From NCBI GenBank assembly GCA_964351985.1, contig CAYGPR010000018.1, positions 7,531 to 71,530 of the forward strand: DNA of 64,000 bases, read 5' to 3'. Source of the stretch: Meishania sp964351985. GTDB lineage: Bacteria > Bacteroidota > Bacteroidia > Flavobacteriales > Flavobacteriaceae. Under the pieces are notes generated by a model. The model was not told the origin of the DNA. It did no database searches and saw only the letters and a program-made list of their open reading frames with translations. Positions within the stretch are counted from its first letter, which is position 1, and the number at the start of each line of letters is the position of its first letter. A program made the translations under genes and the position numbers. Positions 34,751 through 43,886 of this stretch are shown in pieces.

Positions 34751-34780
34751 GTCTTGATTTTTTGATTTTGATTGATGTTT

Positions 34781-35932
34781 TTATTCAACAGTTACTGCGG
34801 CTTCTTCGTCTTCTTCATCCCCTTTCTTAATAGGCTCCGTTCTGTTCCATTGTTTGACTTGATCGTCTTCCGTAAGTCCGGAAATTATTTCAACATTGAC
34901 CCCATCGGAAATACCTATTTCGATATCCCTTCTTTCAAATTTCTGCTCTTCTATTGAACCGACAGCCACCTCAACATAGGGCTTATCCGTCGCTTTATCA
35001 AATTGCAAAAGCGCTTCGGGTATGACCAGGATACTGTCCTTTCTTTCTAGAACGATAGAGGCATTGGCACTATACCCGGCGCGAACAAAAATGCTGTCGT
35101 TTACCTCAACATCGCCTTCGATCTTAAATTGAACGGCCCCTGTTTCTTCGACTCCCTTAGGTGCGATAAATCTAAGTTTTGCATTCAGCTCCTGTCCTTC
35201 GACAGCACCTAAACTTATTACAAGCGGAGTTCCTACTTTAAGTTTTGCAACTTCGCCCTCATCTACCTTTCCTTCAAAAATCATCTTGCCCATATCGGCG
35301 ATAGTAGCAATTGAGGTGCCCTCGTTGAAATTATTGGTTTCAATGACTTGATCACCCTCTTCTACAGGTATTTCAAGGATGGTGCCATCAACCGTCGCCC
35401 GAATGTTCGTATTGGCTGTTGCAGACCCCCCAGCAGAGCCTCTTCGGATAATCTGGTAATCTGCCCTGGCATTTTTCAACTCTTGTTCCGCTTGGTTAAA
35501 AGTCAATTGCAGTGTATTGAAATCTTGGCTCGAAATTACCCCCTTGTCGAAAAGGGTCTTGTTTCTATCATATTCTATTTTGGCATTGTTCAATGCCAAC
35601 TCGGCATTGCGTACCCTGCCACTCGCTTGATTCAACGATTGCTCGTTGGGCACAACTTTAATGACCGCGATCAAATCGCCCGCTTTGACCTTCGTACCTT
35701 CCTCCAAATATATCTTATCGATAATACCCGAAATTTGGGGCTTTATCTCAATTTCATCTTCTGGCACCACCTTACCGGTGGCTACCGTTTTCATTTCGAT
35801 ACTGGAGATGAAGGGTTTCTGGGTTTCATAGGTTACCGAGGACTTACTATTTGATTTTATAAAAAATGCCGCGGCCCATAATGCACCTAGCACTAAAACC
35901 CCAATGAGTACGTATTTTACAATTTTATTCAT
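34781..35932 (-). CDS. MacA-like periplasmic adaptor (copy 1)
   Basis: 383 residues. N-terminal membrane anchor (VLIGVLVLGALWAAAFFI), a lipoyl/biotinyl-like half (VVPEDEIEIKPQISGIIDKI, EEGTKVKAGDLIAVI), an alpha-helical hairpin (about 95-160), a second lipoyl half (IRATVDGTILEIPVEEGDQV), a beta-barrel (MIFEGKVDEGEVAKLKVGTPL) and an acidic tail (GDEEDEEAAVTVE). It bridges an FtsX/MacB-type permease to TolC. It is closely similar in layout to the adaptor at 39284-40396. It follows the permease gene 35986-37248 by 53 bases. Confidence 0.93.
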   Translation of the reverse strand: MNKIVKYVLIGVLVLGALWAAAFFIKSNSKSSVTYETQKPFISSIEMKTVATGKVVPEDEIEIKPQISGIIDKIYLEEGTKVKAGDLIAVIKVVPNEQSLNQASGRVRNAELALNNAKIEYDRNKTLFDKGVISSQDFNTLQLTFNQAEQELKNARADYQIIRRGSAGGSATANTNIRATVDGTILEIPVEEGDQVIETNNFNEGTSIATIADMGKMIFEGKVDEGEVAKLKVGTPLVISLGAVEGQELNAKLRFIAPKGVEETGAVQFKIEGDVEVNDSIFVRAGYSANASIVLERKDSILVIPEALLQFDKATDKPYVEVAVGSIEEQKFERRDIEIGISDGVNVEIISGLTEDDQVKQWNRTEPIKKGDEEDEEAAVTVE

Positions 35933-35985
35933 TTCAAGTGTATTAGTTGTTTTTTAATTGGTTCGTTATACTAAAAATTATTTTG

Positions 35986-37248
35986 CTATTCTTCTCTTAG
36001 TGCTTCAATGGGTCGAATACTAACGGCTCGTTGCGCAGGTATTAAGCCTATTAGGGTTCCCAATACGACCATAATGACCAATGCCCCTAAAACATAGGGT
36101 ATCGGCACTGTAGGATTGGTATAGGGAAAATCAGCATCTTTCGTCAATGAATTTATCAAGGAAAGAACACCAGCACCTAGAATGATACCTAAAATTCCTG
36201 CGATTACGGTCAAAAAAACCGATTCTAGAATAATTTGATTTCGAACCTCACCCGGGGTAGCTCCCAAAGCGCGTCTGACACCCAGTTCTTTGGTTCGCTC
36301 TTTTACAGAAATCAAAAGTATATTTCCGATACCTATGACTCCCGCCAGAATCGTGGCGATGCCTACGACCAATGACATAAAGGTCAAGCCGTCTGCAAAG
36401 CCCATTGTGCGGTTAAAAATTTCGCCAAGATTAGCAGATCCGAATGCCCTTTCGTCATCCGGGTGCACCCGATGAATGTTCCTGAGTAAAGCCTTAATAT
36501 TTTTTTCAACTTGAACGGCATCAGCTTCATCATAGGCCGCAATACACATATATCCGATATTGTCACCAGAATTGTAGAGTTTTCTGTATGTCGAAAACGG
36601 AATGAACATGGCGCTATCAGAGTCAAAACTCACCCCGTCAGCCAATTTTGTAACCCCTACGACCTGAAAATAAATGTTGCCCACGCGAATATAGGCTCCG
36701 ACCGCATCTTCATCTTTATCAAAAAGTTCTTGTTCCACACGTTCACCAATAACGATAACTTTTCGTTCTTGATCTATATCTTCTTGATTGATAAACCTAC
36801 CCCCGTCGTATATCTTTTTTGTAGTTATCTTGGTGTAAATAGGAAAATCGCCATTTAAAGTATAACTCCCCGACTTTTGACCTCGGACAGTATAAACGGG
36901 TTCATTACCAAATTGCCCCTGCGAAATTCTAGGGGCGATGTATTGAACTTCGGGAATTCTATTCTTTAAGGTTTCAACGTCATCAAGCTTCAATTGCATT
37001 TGCCTGCCCGTCTTATAACCGTCGTAAGGCATACTTGTACTTTGGCCCCATACGAACATACTGTTGATGGCCACTGTCTTAAATACCTTATCGAAACCAT
37101 TGTCAAGACCTTTGGCAGCACCTGAAAGGGCAATGTAAATGAAGATGCCCCACAGTACCCCAATGACAGTAATTATCGTTCGGGTCTTGTTCTTACTGAT
37201 AGAACCAAAGATTTCTTGCCATGTATTTCTGTCGAATATAAATCTCAT
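35986..37248 (-). CDS. MacB/FtsX-type ABC transporter permease (copy 1)
   Basis: 420 residues. First membrane helix near 20-45 (TIITVIGVLWGIFIYIALSGAA), a large periplasmic MacB_PCD domain (about 50-270), and three C-terminal helices with the FtsX domain (FMSLVVGIATILAGVIGIGN, VKERTKELGVRRALGATPGE, IRPIEALREE at the end). It lacks an ATPase domain, which is supplied by 38469-39173. It starts one base after the stop of the next permease and probably forms a heterodimer with it. Substrate unknown. Confidence 0.93.
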   Translation of the reverse strand: MRFIFDRNTWQEIFGSISKNKTRTIITVIGVLWGIFIYIALSGAAKGLDNGFDKVFKTVAINSMFVWGQSTSMPYDGYKTGRQMQLKLDDVETLKNRIPEVQYIAPRISQGQFGNEPVYTVRGQKSGSYTLNGDFPIYTKITTKKIYDGGRFINQEDIDQERKVIVIGERVEQELFDKDEDAVGAYIRVGNIYFQVVGVTKLADGVSFDSDSAMFIPFSTYRKLYNSGDNIGYMCIAAYDEADAVQVEKNIKALLRNIHRVHPDDERAFGSANLGEIFNRTMGFADGLTFMSLVVGIATILAGVIGIGNILLISVKERTKELGVRRALGATPGEVRNQIILESVFLTVIAGILGIILGAGVLSLINSLTKDADFPYTNPTVPIPYVLGALVIMVVLGTLIGLIPAQRAVSIRPIEALREE

Positions 37249-37249
37249 A

Positions 37250-38479
37250 TTATTCGTCTCTTAATGCTACAATGGGTTTTATTCGTGCCGCCCTTTTCGC
37301 CGGGATATACCCCGCAAGTCCCCCAAAAATTATCAAAACTATTGTGGCGAATATGGCTACCGGCATATCGATATATGGATTCGTGATAAAAAAGTCCTCG
37401 AGCTTTTTCCCCAAAGAGTTTAGTATTGCAATACCTATAAGCATGCCAATTATACCGGAAATTGTCGTAATGAAGACCGACTCCAGAAGTATTGTACTAA
37501 TCACGGCTTTAGGAGTCGCACCTAGTGCCTTTCTAATCCCTATTTCTTTGGTACGCTCTTTTACTACGAACACCATAATGTTACTGATACCAATGATTCC
37601 CGCTATAATGGTTCCAAAGGCTACAAAGGCAACAATCAGTTGTAGCACCCTGGCGAGTTGCTGGGTCTGTTTTAGACCCTCGGCAACATTGCGGACAAAA
37701 AGTCCATTTTGATCATTTGGACTGATATATTTTTTTTCTTTGATGAATTCCGTCAGGCTCTTGTCAAGCGCCAAAGCACCGGCATAGCCCAATTCTGGCT
37801 TGAAGGCCACTATTATTTGATCTATTTTATCAGTATTCTTTTCAATTAATTGCCGTGTGGTATATGGAATATATATTCTCCGTTCCTCGTCATCGCCACC
37901 ATCATCTTGATATACGCCTATTACTTTAAAGGCACTTCCGGCAATATCGATATATTCCCCGATTGCATTTTGACTTCCAAATAAATCCAATTCTACCAGA
38001 CGACCAATTACCGCATTTTTAGTTTTTTTATTTATATCTATTTTATTGAGATACCGCCCTTTCATCATAATGGTCTTTTCGGCATCTTGATGAGATGGGG
38101 CTACCGCCCGGGTCGAATAATTGTTGAATTCATTCTTGTATTTTACCAAGCCACTTCTACTAATTCTAGGGGTGACATATTCAAGAAAAATGGGGAAGTT
38201 CTTTTCGATATCGGCCAGGTCGCTATTGTCAAATTCAATCTGTCTCCCTGATTTATATCCTTTGTAGGGCATCGAGGTCTGACCTGGAAAAAGATAGATA
38301 ATGTTTTGAGCATCATCTTCAAAAAATTTCTCGAAAGTATTTATAAGTCCATTACCTAACCCGAAGAGCGCCACAAAAATCAAAATACCCAATGCAACGG
38401 TAAAGCCCGATAAGAACGTACGTAGTTTGTTCTTTTGAATCGTTTCGAATATTTCCTTCCAGGTATCCCTACTGAACAT
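37250..38479 (-). CDS. MacB/FtsX-type ABC transporter permease (copy 2)
   Basis: 409 residues with the same architecture as its neighbour: N-terminal SRDTWKEIFETIQKNKLRTF, periplasmic core domain, and C-terminal VKERTKEIGIRKALGATPKA and IKPIVALRDE. The first 11 bases overlap the end of the ATPase gene, which indicates translational coupling. Together with copy 1 it should make the membrane part of one transporter. Confidence 0.93.
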   Translation of the reverse strand: MFSRDTWKEIFETIQKNKLRTFLSGFTVALGILIFVALFGLGNGLINTFEKFFEDDAQNIIYLFPGQTSMPYKGYKSGRQIEFDNSDLADIEKNFPIFLEYVTPRISRSGLVKYKNEFNNYSTRAVAPSHQDAEKTIMMKGRYLNKIDINKKTKNAVIGRLVELDLFGSQNAIGEYIDIAGSAFKVIGVYQDDGGDDEERRIYIPYTTRQLIEKNTDKIDQIIVAFKPELGYAGALALDKSLTEFIKEKKYISPNDQNGLFVRNVAEGLKQTQQLARVLQLIVAFVAFGTIIAGIIGISNIMVFVVKERTKEIGIRKALGATPKAVISTILLESVFITTISGIIGMLIGIAILNSLGKKLEDFFITNPYIDMPVAIFATIVLIIFGGLAGYIPAKRAARIKPIVALRDE

Positions 38480-39173
38480 TTGATACGGCCCTAACTTGTT
38501 TTACTTTTTTATCCTCTAGAATAATTCCATCTTTTAGGTGTACGATACGTTTACACATATGGGCGATATCTTCTTCGTGGGTTACAATCAAGATGGTATT
38601 GCCCTGGTCGTTGATTTTTTGGATAAGATCCATAACTTCATATGAAGTCGTACTGTCCAAAGCACCGGTCGGTTCATCCGCTAAAAGCACCTTCGGTTCT
38701 GCCGCCATGGCGCGTGCTATGGCCACCCTTTGCTTCTGTCCGCCTGAAAGTTCGCTGGGCAGATGTGTTGCCCATTCCTTCAAACCCACCTGTTCCAAAT
38801 ATTTTAGGGCCTTTTCTTCACGTTGCTTTCTTGGCATTCGCTGATAATACAAAGGAAGTGCAACATTCTCCATTGCCGTCTTGTAATTTATCAAATTGAA
38901 GGATTGAAAAACGAATCCTAAAAACTTATTGCGATAATTTGCCGCCTTGGTCTCATTCAAGTTTACGATCGGTACGCCATCAAGCGTATATGTTCCCTCA
39001 TCGAGTTCGTCAAGCATACCCAGAATGTTCAACAAGGTAGATTTTCCGGAACCGGAGGAACCCATAATGGCCACAAGTTCTCCTTCTTCTACCGAGAAAT
39101 TGATTCCTTTTAATACGTGTAGGGAATTACTTCCCATTTTATAAGATTTATGAAGATCCTTAATTTCAATCAT
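38469..39173 (-). CDS. ABC transporter ATP-binding protein (MacB/LolD type)
   Basis: 234 residues. Walker A GSSGSGKST at about 38-46, Q-loop in FLGFVFQSFNLI, signature LSGGQKQRVAIARAM, Walker B KVLLADEPTGALD, and switch His in TLIVTHEED. It powers the FtsX-type permeases. It is the only ATPase encoded among four permease genes in this operon, so it may serve both permease pairs. Overlaps the next permease gene by 11 bases. Confidence 0.95.
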   Translation of the reverse strand: MIEIKDLHKSYKMGSNSLHVLKGINFSVEEGELVAIMGSSGSGKSTLLNILGMLDELDEGTYTLDGVPIVNLNETKAANYRNKFLGFVFQSFNLINYKTAMENVALPLYYQRMPRKQREEKALKYLEQVGLKEWATHLPSELSGGQKQRVAIARAMAAEPKVLLADEPTGALDSTTSYEVMDLIQKINDQGNTILIVTHEEDIAHMCKRIVHLKDGIILEDKKVKQVRAVSNVQ

Positions 39174-39283
39174 GCTGGTTACATTAGTTATTCGGATGTG
39201 ATTGTCTCAGGGGAAGACGTGAATAAGACACCGAAGGTGTTAAATTGTTACAAGATTAGCTCTAAATTTTATGTTAAATTAAT

Positions 39284-40396
39284 CTAGCCCCCGAATTCTT
39301 CGGGTTTGATGGCGTTCCAGACTTTGATTTTATCGTCTTTTCCAATTCCGGATTTGACCTCTACAAAAATTCCATCACTAATACCCAACTCAAGATCTCG
39401 TCGTTCAAATTGCTGCTCGCCAGTAGCTACTTCAACAAAGGGTTTTTTGGTTTTTCCGTCAAATTGGACCAGAGCCTCTTTAACCGCCATCACACTATCG
39501 GCCCGACCTAGAATGATAGAAGCGTTGGCGCTAAGTCCGGCCCTAATGAACGTAGTATCTTGTTTCTTTAAGGTACCCTTTATTTCAAACTGGATGGCAC
39601 CGTTTTCAGCATTTCCTTTGGGTGCAATATAATCCAAAACGGCATCGAATACAGCATTTTCTATAGCACCAACGGTAATTTCCAAAGGTAGGTTCTCCTT
39701 TATTTTACCAACTTCAGATTCATCTACCTTGCCTTCGAAAATCATTTTTTCGACATCGGCGATGGCGGCTATTGTAGTACCTTCATTAAAGTTATTGGCC
39801 TCGATGACTTGATTGCCGACCTCTACCGGAACTTCGAGAACCATACCACTAACAGTGGCTCGTATTTGGGTGTTTGCTGAATTACCGAAACCTTTCGTGG
39901 TTCCGGTCTTCACAATATCGTATCTTTTGTTCGCCGCCGCGTACGATTGCTTGGCTTGATCAAACGTAAGTTGTGCCCGCTCCAAATCGACTTGAGAGAC
40001 GACCCCTTTTTCAAAGAGGCTTTTTTGGCGATCGAGATTTCTTTTCTGATCCTCCAGTGCGATTCTGGCATCCTCAATAGTATTTCTGGCATCGTTAAGA
40101 GCACTAAGATTAGGTACTACCTTTATCCGTGCCAAAAGATCTCCAGATTTAACAAAATCTCCGCCTTCAACGAATACCTCCTCGATAACCCCTGAAATAT
40201 TGGGCTTGATAAGTACTTCTTCTAACGGTAAGATACTTCCGGTCGCAACGGTTTTCTTTACGATGGTCTGGGTCGATGGGGTTTCCGTTTCGTATACTAC
40301 CGGATCTTCGGCATTTTTCGAATACAGATAGTACATAGCTCCGCCAAAAGCTATGACGATGAACAATAAGATGATGACGGTTACTTTTTTCTTCAT
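39284..40396 (-). CDS. MacA-like periplasmic adaptor (copy 2)
   Basis: 370 residues, paralogous to the adaptor at 34781-35932. Shared landmarks include VATGSILPLEEVLIKPNISG, the hairpin QKSLFEKGVVSQVDLERAQL, NFNEGTTIAAIADVEKMIFEGKVDE, and FERRDLELGISDGIFVEVKSG. N-terminal membrane anchor (IILLFIVIAFGGAMYYLY). It sits between the second permease pair (upstream) and the single ATPase (downstream). Confidence 0.93.
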   Translation of the reverse strand: MKKKVTVIILLFIVIAFGGAMYYLYSKNAEDPVVYETETPSTQTIVKKTVATGSILPLEEVLIKPNISGVIEEVFVEGGDFVKSGDLLARIKVVPNLSALNDARNTIEDARIALEDQKRNLDRQKSLFEKGVVSQVDLERAQLTFDQAKQSYAAANKRYDIVKTGTTKGFGNSANTQIRATVSGMVLEVPVEVGNQVIEANNFNEGTTIAAIADVEKMIFEGKVDESEVGKIKENLPLEITVGAIENAVFDAVLDYIAPKGNAENGAIQFEIKGTLKKQDTTFIRAGLSANASIILGRADSVMAVKEALVQFDGKTKKPFVEVATGEQQFERRDLELGISDGIFVEVKSGIGKDDKIKVWNAIKPEEFGG

Positions 40397-40449
40397 TTCT
40401 ATTTAGATTGATTGATGTATATTTTTAGTCATTTTAGAAATCATATCCT

Positions 40450-41709
40450 TTATTCCCTTCTCAGTGCTTCAATAGGTCGAACCTTTATGGCGCTATTGGC
40501 AGGAATGAACCCTGCAAACAACCCTGATACTATCAAAATGATCAACGCTATCGTCACAACACCTAAATTCACGCTAGGGTTAACGAACATCATAACGGGG
40601 CCGCTAACTTCCAACAAATAGTTTATTCCATAAATTATCAAGGCCCCGAAAGCTATACCCGCCATACCAGAAATGATTGTCAGAAAAATCGATTCCATCA
40701 AAATCTGCTTTTTGATGGACCAGGGGCTTTCTCCCAAAGCGCGACGAATCCCTATCTCCTTGGTACGTTCCTTGACCACGATCAGCATAATATTGCTGAC
40801 CCCGATTATTCCAGACAGCAACACCAAAATACCGACGAAATAAGCGATGAGCTCCAAAGCTCCGAAAAGACTTACCACCCTCTGAAATTGTTCGTTCAAA
40901 TCAAAAAAACCTATTGCCCTTGTATCTTCCGGATGGATTTTATGATTCTCTTTCATTAAGTTGATAATCTGTTCCTTGATATTGGTAATCGGAACTTCAT
41001 CAACAGCGGTTATAGCCATCCAACCAACAGTTTCACCCATATTGAAGGCCTGGGAAAAAGACGTGAAGGGAATATAGATTTCCCGTTGCGCATTTTCACT
41101 ATCCCCATCTACGTTGGTTTTTTTATAGGTGCCTATGACCATGAAATTGACATCGTTGATTTTAATATAGGTACCCAAATAATCCTCTCCCTGATCGTAC
41201 AGGCTATTTCTGACATCTACACCGATGACGGCCACTTTTCTCTTTTCATTGATATCGCCTTGATTTATAAATCTGCCGGAGGTAATATCCATGGGTTCTT
41301 GTTTTATAATCTCAGGATAATCGCCATACACACTGAAGGCTCCTGATTTTAATCCACGTACAACATTATTTGTCCCCCGAAAATCGCCAAGCTGATTTCT
41401 TGGCGAAACATATTGCAAACCTTTCACATTTTCCCAAATATCGGCCACATCCCTTGTCTTGTAGTTAAACCGTCTGTCTTTAGGAAGTCCCTTATATGGT
41501 TTTGTCGCCGTACGGGTCCACATGAACATGGTATTGGTAGCAATATCACCAAAATCAGCCCTGATGCCGTTTTCGAGACCTTTGCCGGCGGCCAACAAAA
41601 TAATCAGAATAAGTATGCCCCAAAAAACTCCGAACGCAGTGAGTAGCGTCCTGAACCAATTGGAGGTCAACACCTGTAAAATTTCGTTCCAACGATCTCG
41701 ATCGAACAT
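40450..41709 (-). CDS. MacB/FtsX-type ABC transporter permease (copy 3)
   Basis: 419 residues. N-terminus MFDRDRWNEILQVLTSNWFR, first helix LLTAFGVFWGILILIILLAA, periplasmic domain, and C-terminal FtsX helices (GALELIAYFVGILVLLSGIIG; VKERTKEIGIRRALGESPWS; VRPIEALRRE). No ATPase domain. It lies 12 bases downstream of copy 4 and 53 bases upstream of adaptor copy 2. Confidence 0.93.
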   Translation of the reverse strand: MFDRDRWNEILQVLTSNWFRTLLTAFGVFWGILILIILLAAGKGLENGIRADFGDIATNTMFMWTRTATKPYKGLPKDRRFNYKTRDVADIWENVKGLQYVSPRNQLGDFRGTNNVVRGLKSGAFSVYGDYPEIIKQEPMDITSGRFINQGDINEKRKVAVIGVDVRNSLYDQGEDYLGTYIKINDVNFMVIGTYKKTNVDGDSENAQREIYIPFTSFSQAFNMGETVGWMAITAVDEVPITNIKEQIINLMKENHKIHPEDTRAIGFFDLNEQFQRVVSLFGALELIAYFVGILVLLSGIIGVSNIMLIVVKERTKEIGIRRALGESPWSIKKQILMESIFLTIISGMAGIAFGALIIYGINYLLEVSGPVMMFVNPSVNLGVVTIALIILIVSGLFAGFIPANSAIKVRPIEALRRE

Positions 41710-41721
41710 TTGTACTTAGAT

Positions 41722-42969
41722 TTATTCTTCTTTTAAAGCTTCAATGGGTTTGATTTTTGCAGCGCGCCATGCCGGGAAAAAACCGGCCAACGTACCCGCA
41801 AAAATCAATAGTAAGACTGTCGTAAAGGCAACATTGAAATCAATGGACGGATTCAGTACATAGTCGACCTCAACATGTGGGCCCACCAATTCCAACAACC
41901 CCATGCTGAAAATGAGTCCACCAAAGCCCGATACCGCAGTTACGAAAATTGCTTCGTGCAAAATCATCCCGATAATCGACCAAGGTTTTGCCCCAAGTGC
42001 TTTTCTAATTCCGATTTCACGTGTACGTTCTTTCACAATTATCAGCATAATGTTGCTTACACCTACTATACCAGCGATTATGGTACATACACCGACGAAC
42101 CAAAAGAAAAATTTAATACCACCGATCAAATTCATAAATCGCTGTACGTTCTCTAAAGTGTTGAAGGTGTTTATCGCGCTTTCATCATCTGGGGCGACTG
42201 TATGAGCTTGTTTGAGGTAGGTCTTCATTTCTTCAGTGAACCTTATCGATTCTTCCAAAGTCTGTTCGAAGGTGGCCGCAGGTTTTAAGGTAAAGAACAT
42301 CATGTTCAGACTATCCCCACCATTAAAAACACGCTGCCCGGTACTTAAAGGGATGTAAATACGATCTTCTTCGCGCTCACCACCCTTATCACCGTAAACA
42401 CCGATTATCTGAAAGCTCAAATCTGCGATTTTCAATTCACGCCCAACGGGATTCTCTTCATTTTGAAGCAGTTCTCTATGGACTTTATTACTGATTACCG
42501 CGACCTTGGAAACCGTCTCATGATCTTTGTAGTTTAAGAATCGCCCTTGCGAAATGAATTCGTTTTCAATAAACTGGTATTCGGGAGAAATGCCCTGAAC
42601 AGAATAGGCCCCAGATTCCTTTTTGTAGTTGATGCTGGCATTGAATACCCTAAAATTAGGAGACTTGTACTCCAATTGATCGGCGTATTTTTCTTCGATA
42701 TAATTATAGTTCTCATTTCTCAATCGGATAGGGCGCCCAGGATTGAGTCCCTTGTATTCCTTCGTCGTTACTTGAGTCCAAACCCCGAGACGATTACTCG
42801 CATCTTCCTCGAATTCTTGGGCAATACCATTTTGCATGCCTTGCCCAAAACCCAATAAAATTACTAGAATGAATATACCGGAAGCTACCGAAAGGCCAGT
42901 TAGCACCGTCCGTAATCTATTTTTACGGATAGTATCAAAGATTTCTTGCCATCTTTCGATGTCGAACAT
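41722..42969 (-). CDS. MacB/FtsX-type ABC transporter permease (copy 4, first gene of the efflux operon)
   Basis: About 415 residues. I choose the ATG at 42969 because it gives MFDIERWQEIFDTIRKNRLR, which lines up with the N-termini of the other three copies; an in-frame ATG lies 27 bases further upstream, inside a palindrome. First helix VLTGLSVASGIFILVILLGF, periplasmic core, and C-terminal VKERTREIGIRKALGAKPWS and IKPIEALKEE. It starts an eight-gene operon running to the TolC gene. A 22-bp palindrome lies in its leader. Confidence 0.92.
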   Translation of the reverse strand: MFDIERWQEIFDTIRKNRLRTVLTGLSVASGIFILVILLGFGQGMQNGIAQEFEEDASNRLGVWTQVTTKEYKGLNPGRPIRLRNENYNYIEEKYADQLEYKSPNFRVFNASINYKKESGAYSVQGISPEYQFIENEFISQGRFLNYKDHETVSKVAVISNKVHRELLQNEENPVGRELKIADLSFQIIGVYGDKGGEREEDRIYIPLSTGQRVFNGGDSLNMMFFTLKPAATFEQTLEESIRFTEEMKTYLKQAHTVAPDDESAINTFNTLENVQRFMNLIGGIKFFFWFVGVCTIIAGIVGVSNIMLIIVKERTREIGIRKALGAKPWSIIGMILHEAIFVTAVSGFGGLIFSMGLLELVGPHVEVDYVLNPSIDFNVAFTTVLLLIFAGTLAGFFPAWRAAKIKPIEALKEE

Positions 42970-42989
42970 GAGGTTGATTTTGATTGATG

Positions 42990-43011
42990 AGCACAATAAA
43001 GTTATTGTGCT
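42990..43011. promoter_or_regulatory. 22-bp palindrome in the leader of the efflux operon
   Basis: AGCACAATAA-AG-TTATTGTGCT is a perfect inverted repeat with 10-base arms, 21 bases before the first permease ATG. It may be a repressor operator or an mRNA hairpin that controls the operon. It lacks the T-tract needed for a terminator on the minus strand. Confidence 0.45.
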
Positions 43012-43085
43012 TTTATAAGACTATAATGTTATGTTATTGTTACAGTCAAATTTCTTAAAAAGTGTTAAAATTGGAGAAGCGTAGA

Positions 43086-43298
43086 TTAATTCCTCATTTT
43101 TTTATACACAAAGTAGAAAAGACCAGCTACCAAAACATAGGGGATGGCCATCAAATAAACAATACCGTTATTGATACCCTCGGCAGTCTCGGTATTACCG
43201 CCACTCTCAAGTACGGCACGGCACATGGCACATTGAGCTTCTATGAATTGAGGAAGTAACAGCGTTACTAAAATTGATATCACAAGTTTTTTTTTCAT
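43086..43298 (-). CDS. 70-residue membrane protein with a CxxC motif
   Basis: Short protein with a signal-like first helix (LVISILVTLLLPQFIEAQ) followed immediately by CAMCRA, and a second membrane helix (GIVYLMAIPYVLVAGLFYFVYKK). Function unknown. It closes the run of oxidase-assembly genes (DUF420, SCO), and its paired cysteines at the membrane face are compatible with a copper- or redox-related role. That role is inferred from position only. It is clearly a real gene: compact, with normal codon use and a normal gene start. Confidence 0.75.
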   Translation of the reverse strand: MKKKLVISILVTLLLPQFIEAQCAMCRAVLESGGNTETAEGINNGIVYLMAIPYVLVAGLFYFVYKKMRN

Positions 43299-43354
43299 AA
43301 CATCTGGCGCTTAATAACACTTTTAAACGGACATTTACCGACCTTAAGCAACTT

Positions 43355-43885
43355 TCAAGAATAATAAGGTGAAATCATCAAGTAGACCACAACGCCCGTA
43401 ACGGCAACATAAAACCATATTGGAAATGTAATTCTTGCCAATTTCCGGTGTGTCTCAAACTTACCTAAATGAGCACGCGCATACGTTTTTAGCACCAATG
43501 GAATTATGGCAATCGACAACACAATATGGGAAATCAGAATAAAATAATACACATATCGGATAAGACCCTCTCCGCCAAATTTGGTTGAATCGGAGGTCAT
43601 ATGATACGTAATGTACATCAACAAGAACAAAACCGATAGCATGATACACGAAGTCATTAGATTTTGATGTAATTTCCGTTTTCCGCTTTTAATGGACCAC
43701 ACCGCAAGCAGTAATATTGCTGCCGTAAGACCATTAATCGATGCATATATCGGCGGAAGAAATCCGAGCCGTTCTACATTCGGAATCTTCACCCCGAACA
43801 AAATAGCAACTACCAAGGGCACAACAATTGACACCACTGTAATCCATCTATTGAACTTCTTTTCTTTTGTCGAAATAGTTTCCAT
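43355..43885 (-). CDS. DUF420 membrane protein
   Basis: 176 residues with about five membrane helices (WITVVSIVVPLVVAILFGV; YASINGLTAAILLLAVWSI; LMTSCIMLSVLFLLMYITY; YYFILISHIVLSIAIIPLV; ITFPIWFYVAVTGVVVYLM). His residues within helices (ITYHM, ISHIV) are typical of this family, which is often encoded with cytochrome oxidase assembly genes and resembles CtaG-like or heme-linked proteins. The start lies one base after the SCO stop, so the two genes are cotranscribed. Confidence 0.88.
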   Translation of the reverse strand: METISTKEKKFNRWITVVSIVVPLVVAILFGVKIPNVERLGFLPPIYASINGLTAAILLLAVWSIKSGKRKLHQNLMTSCIMLSVLFLLMYITYHMTSDSTKFGGEGLIRYVYYFILISHIVLSIAIIPLVLKTYARAHLGKFETHRKLARITFPIWFYVAVTGVVVYLMISPYYS

Positions 43886-43886
43886 A

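Noticed and set aside
33401..42969. Efflux operon as a macrolide resistance determinant
   Set aside because: MacAB-like architecture alone does not reveal the substrate, and the permeases lack the fused ATPase of MacB.
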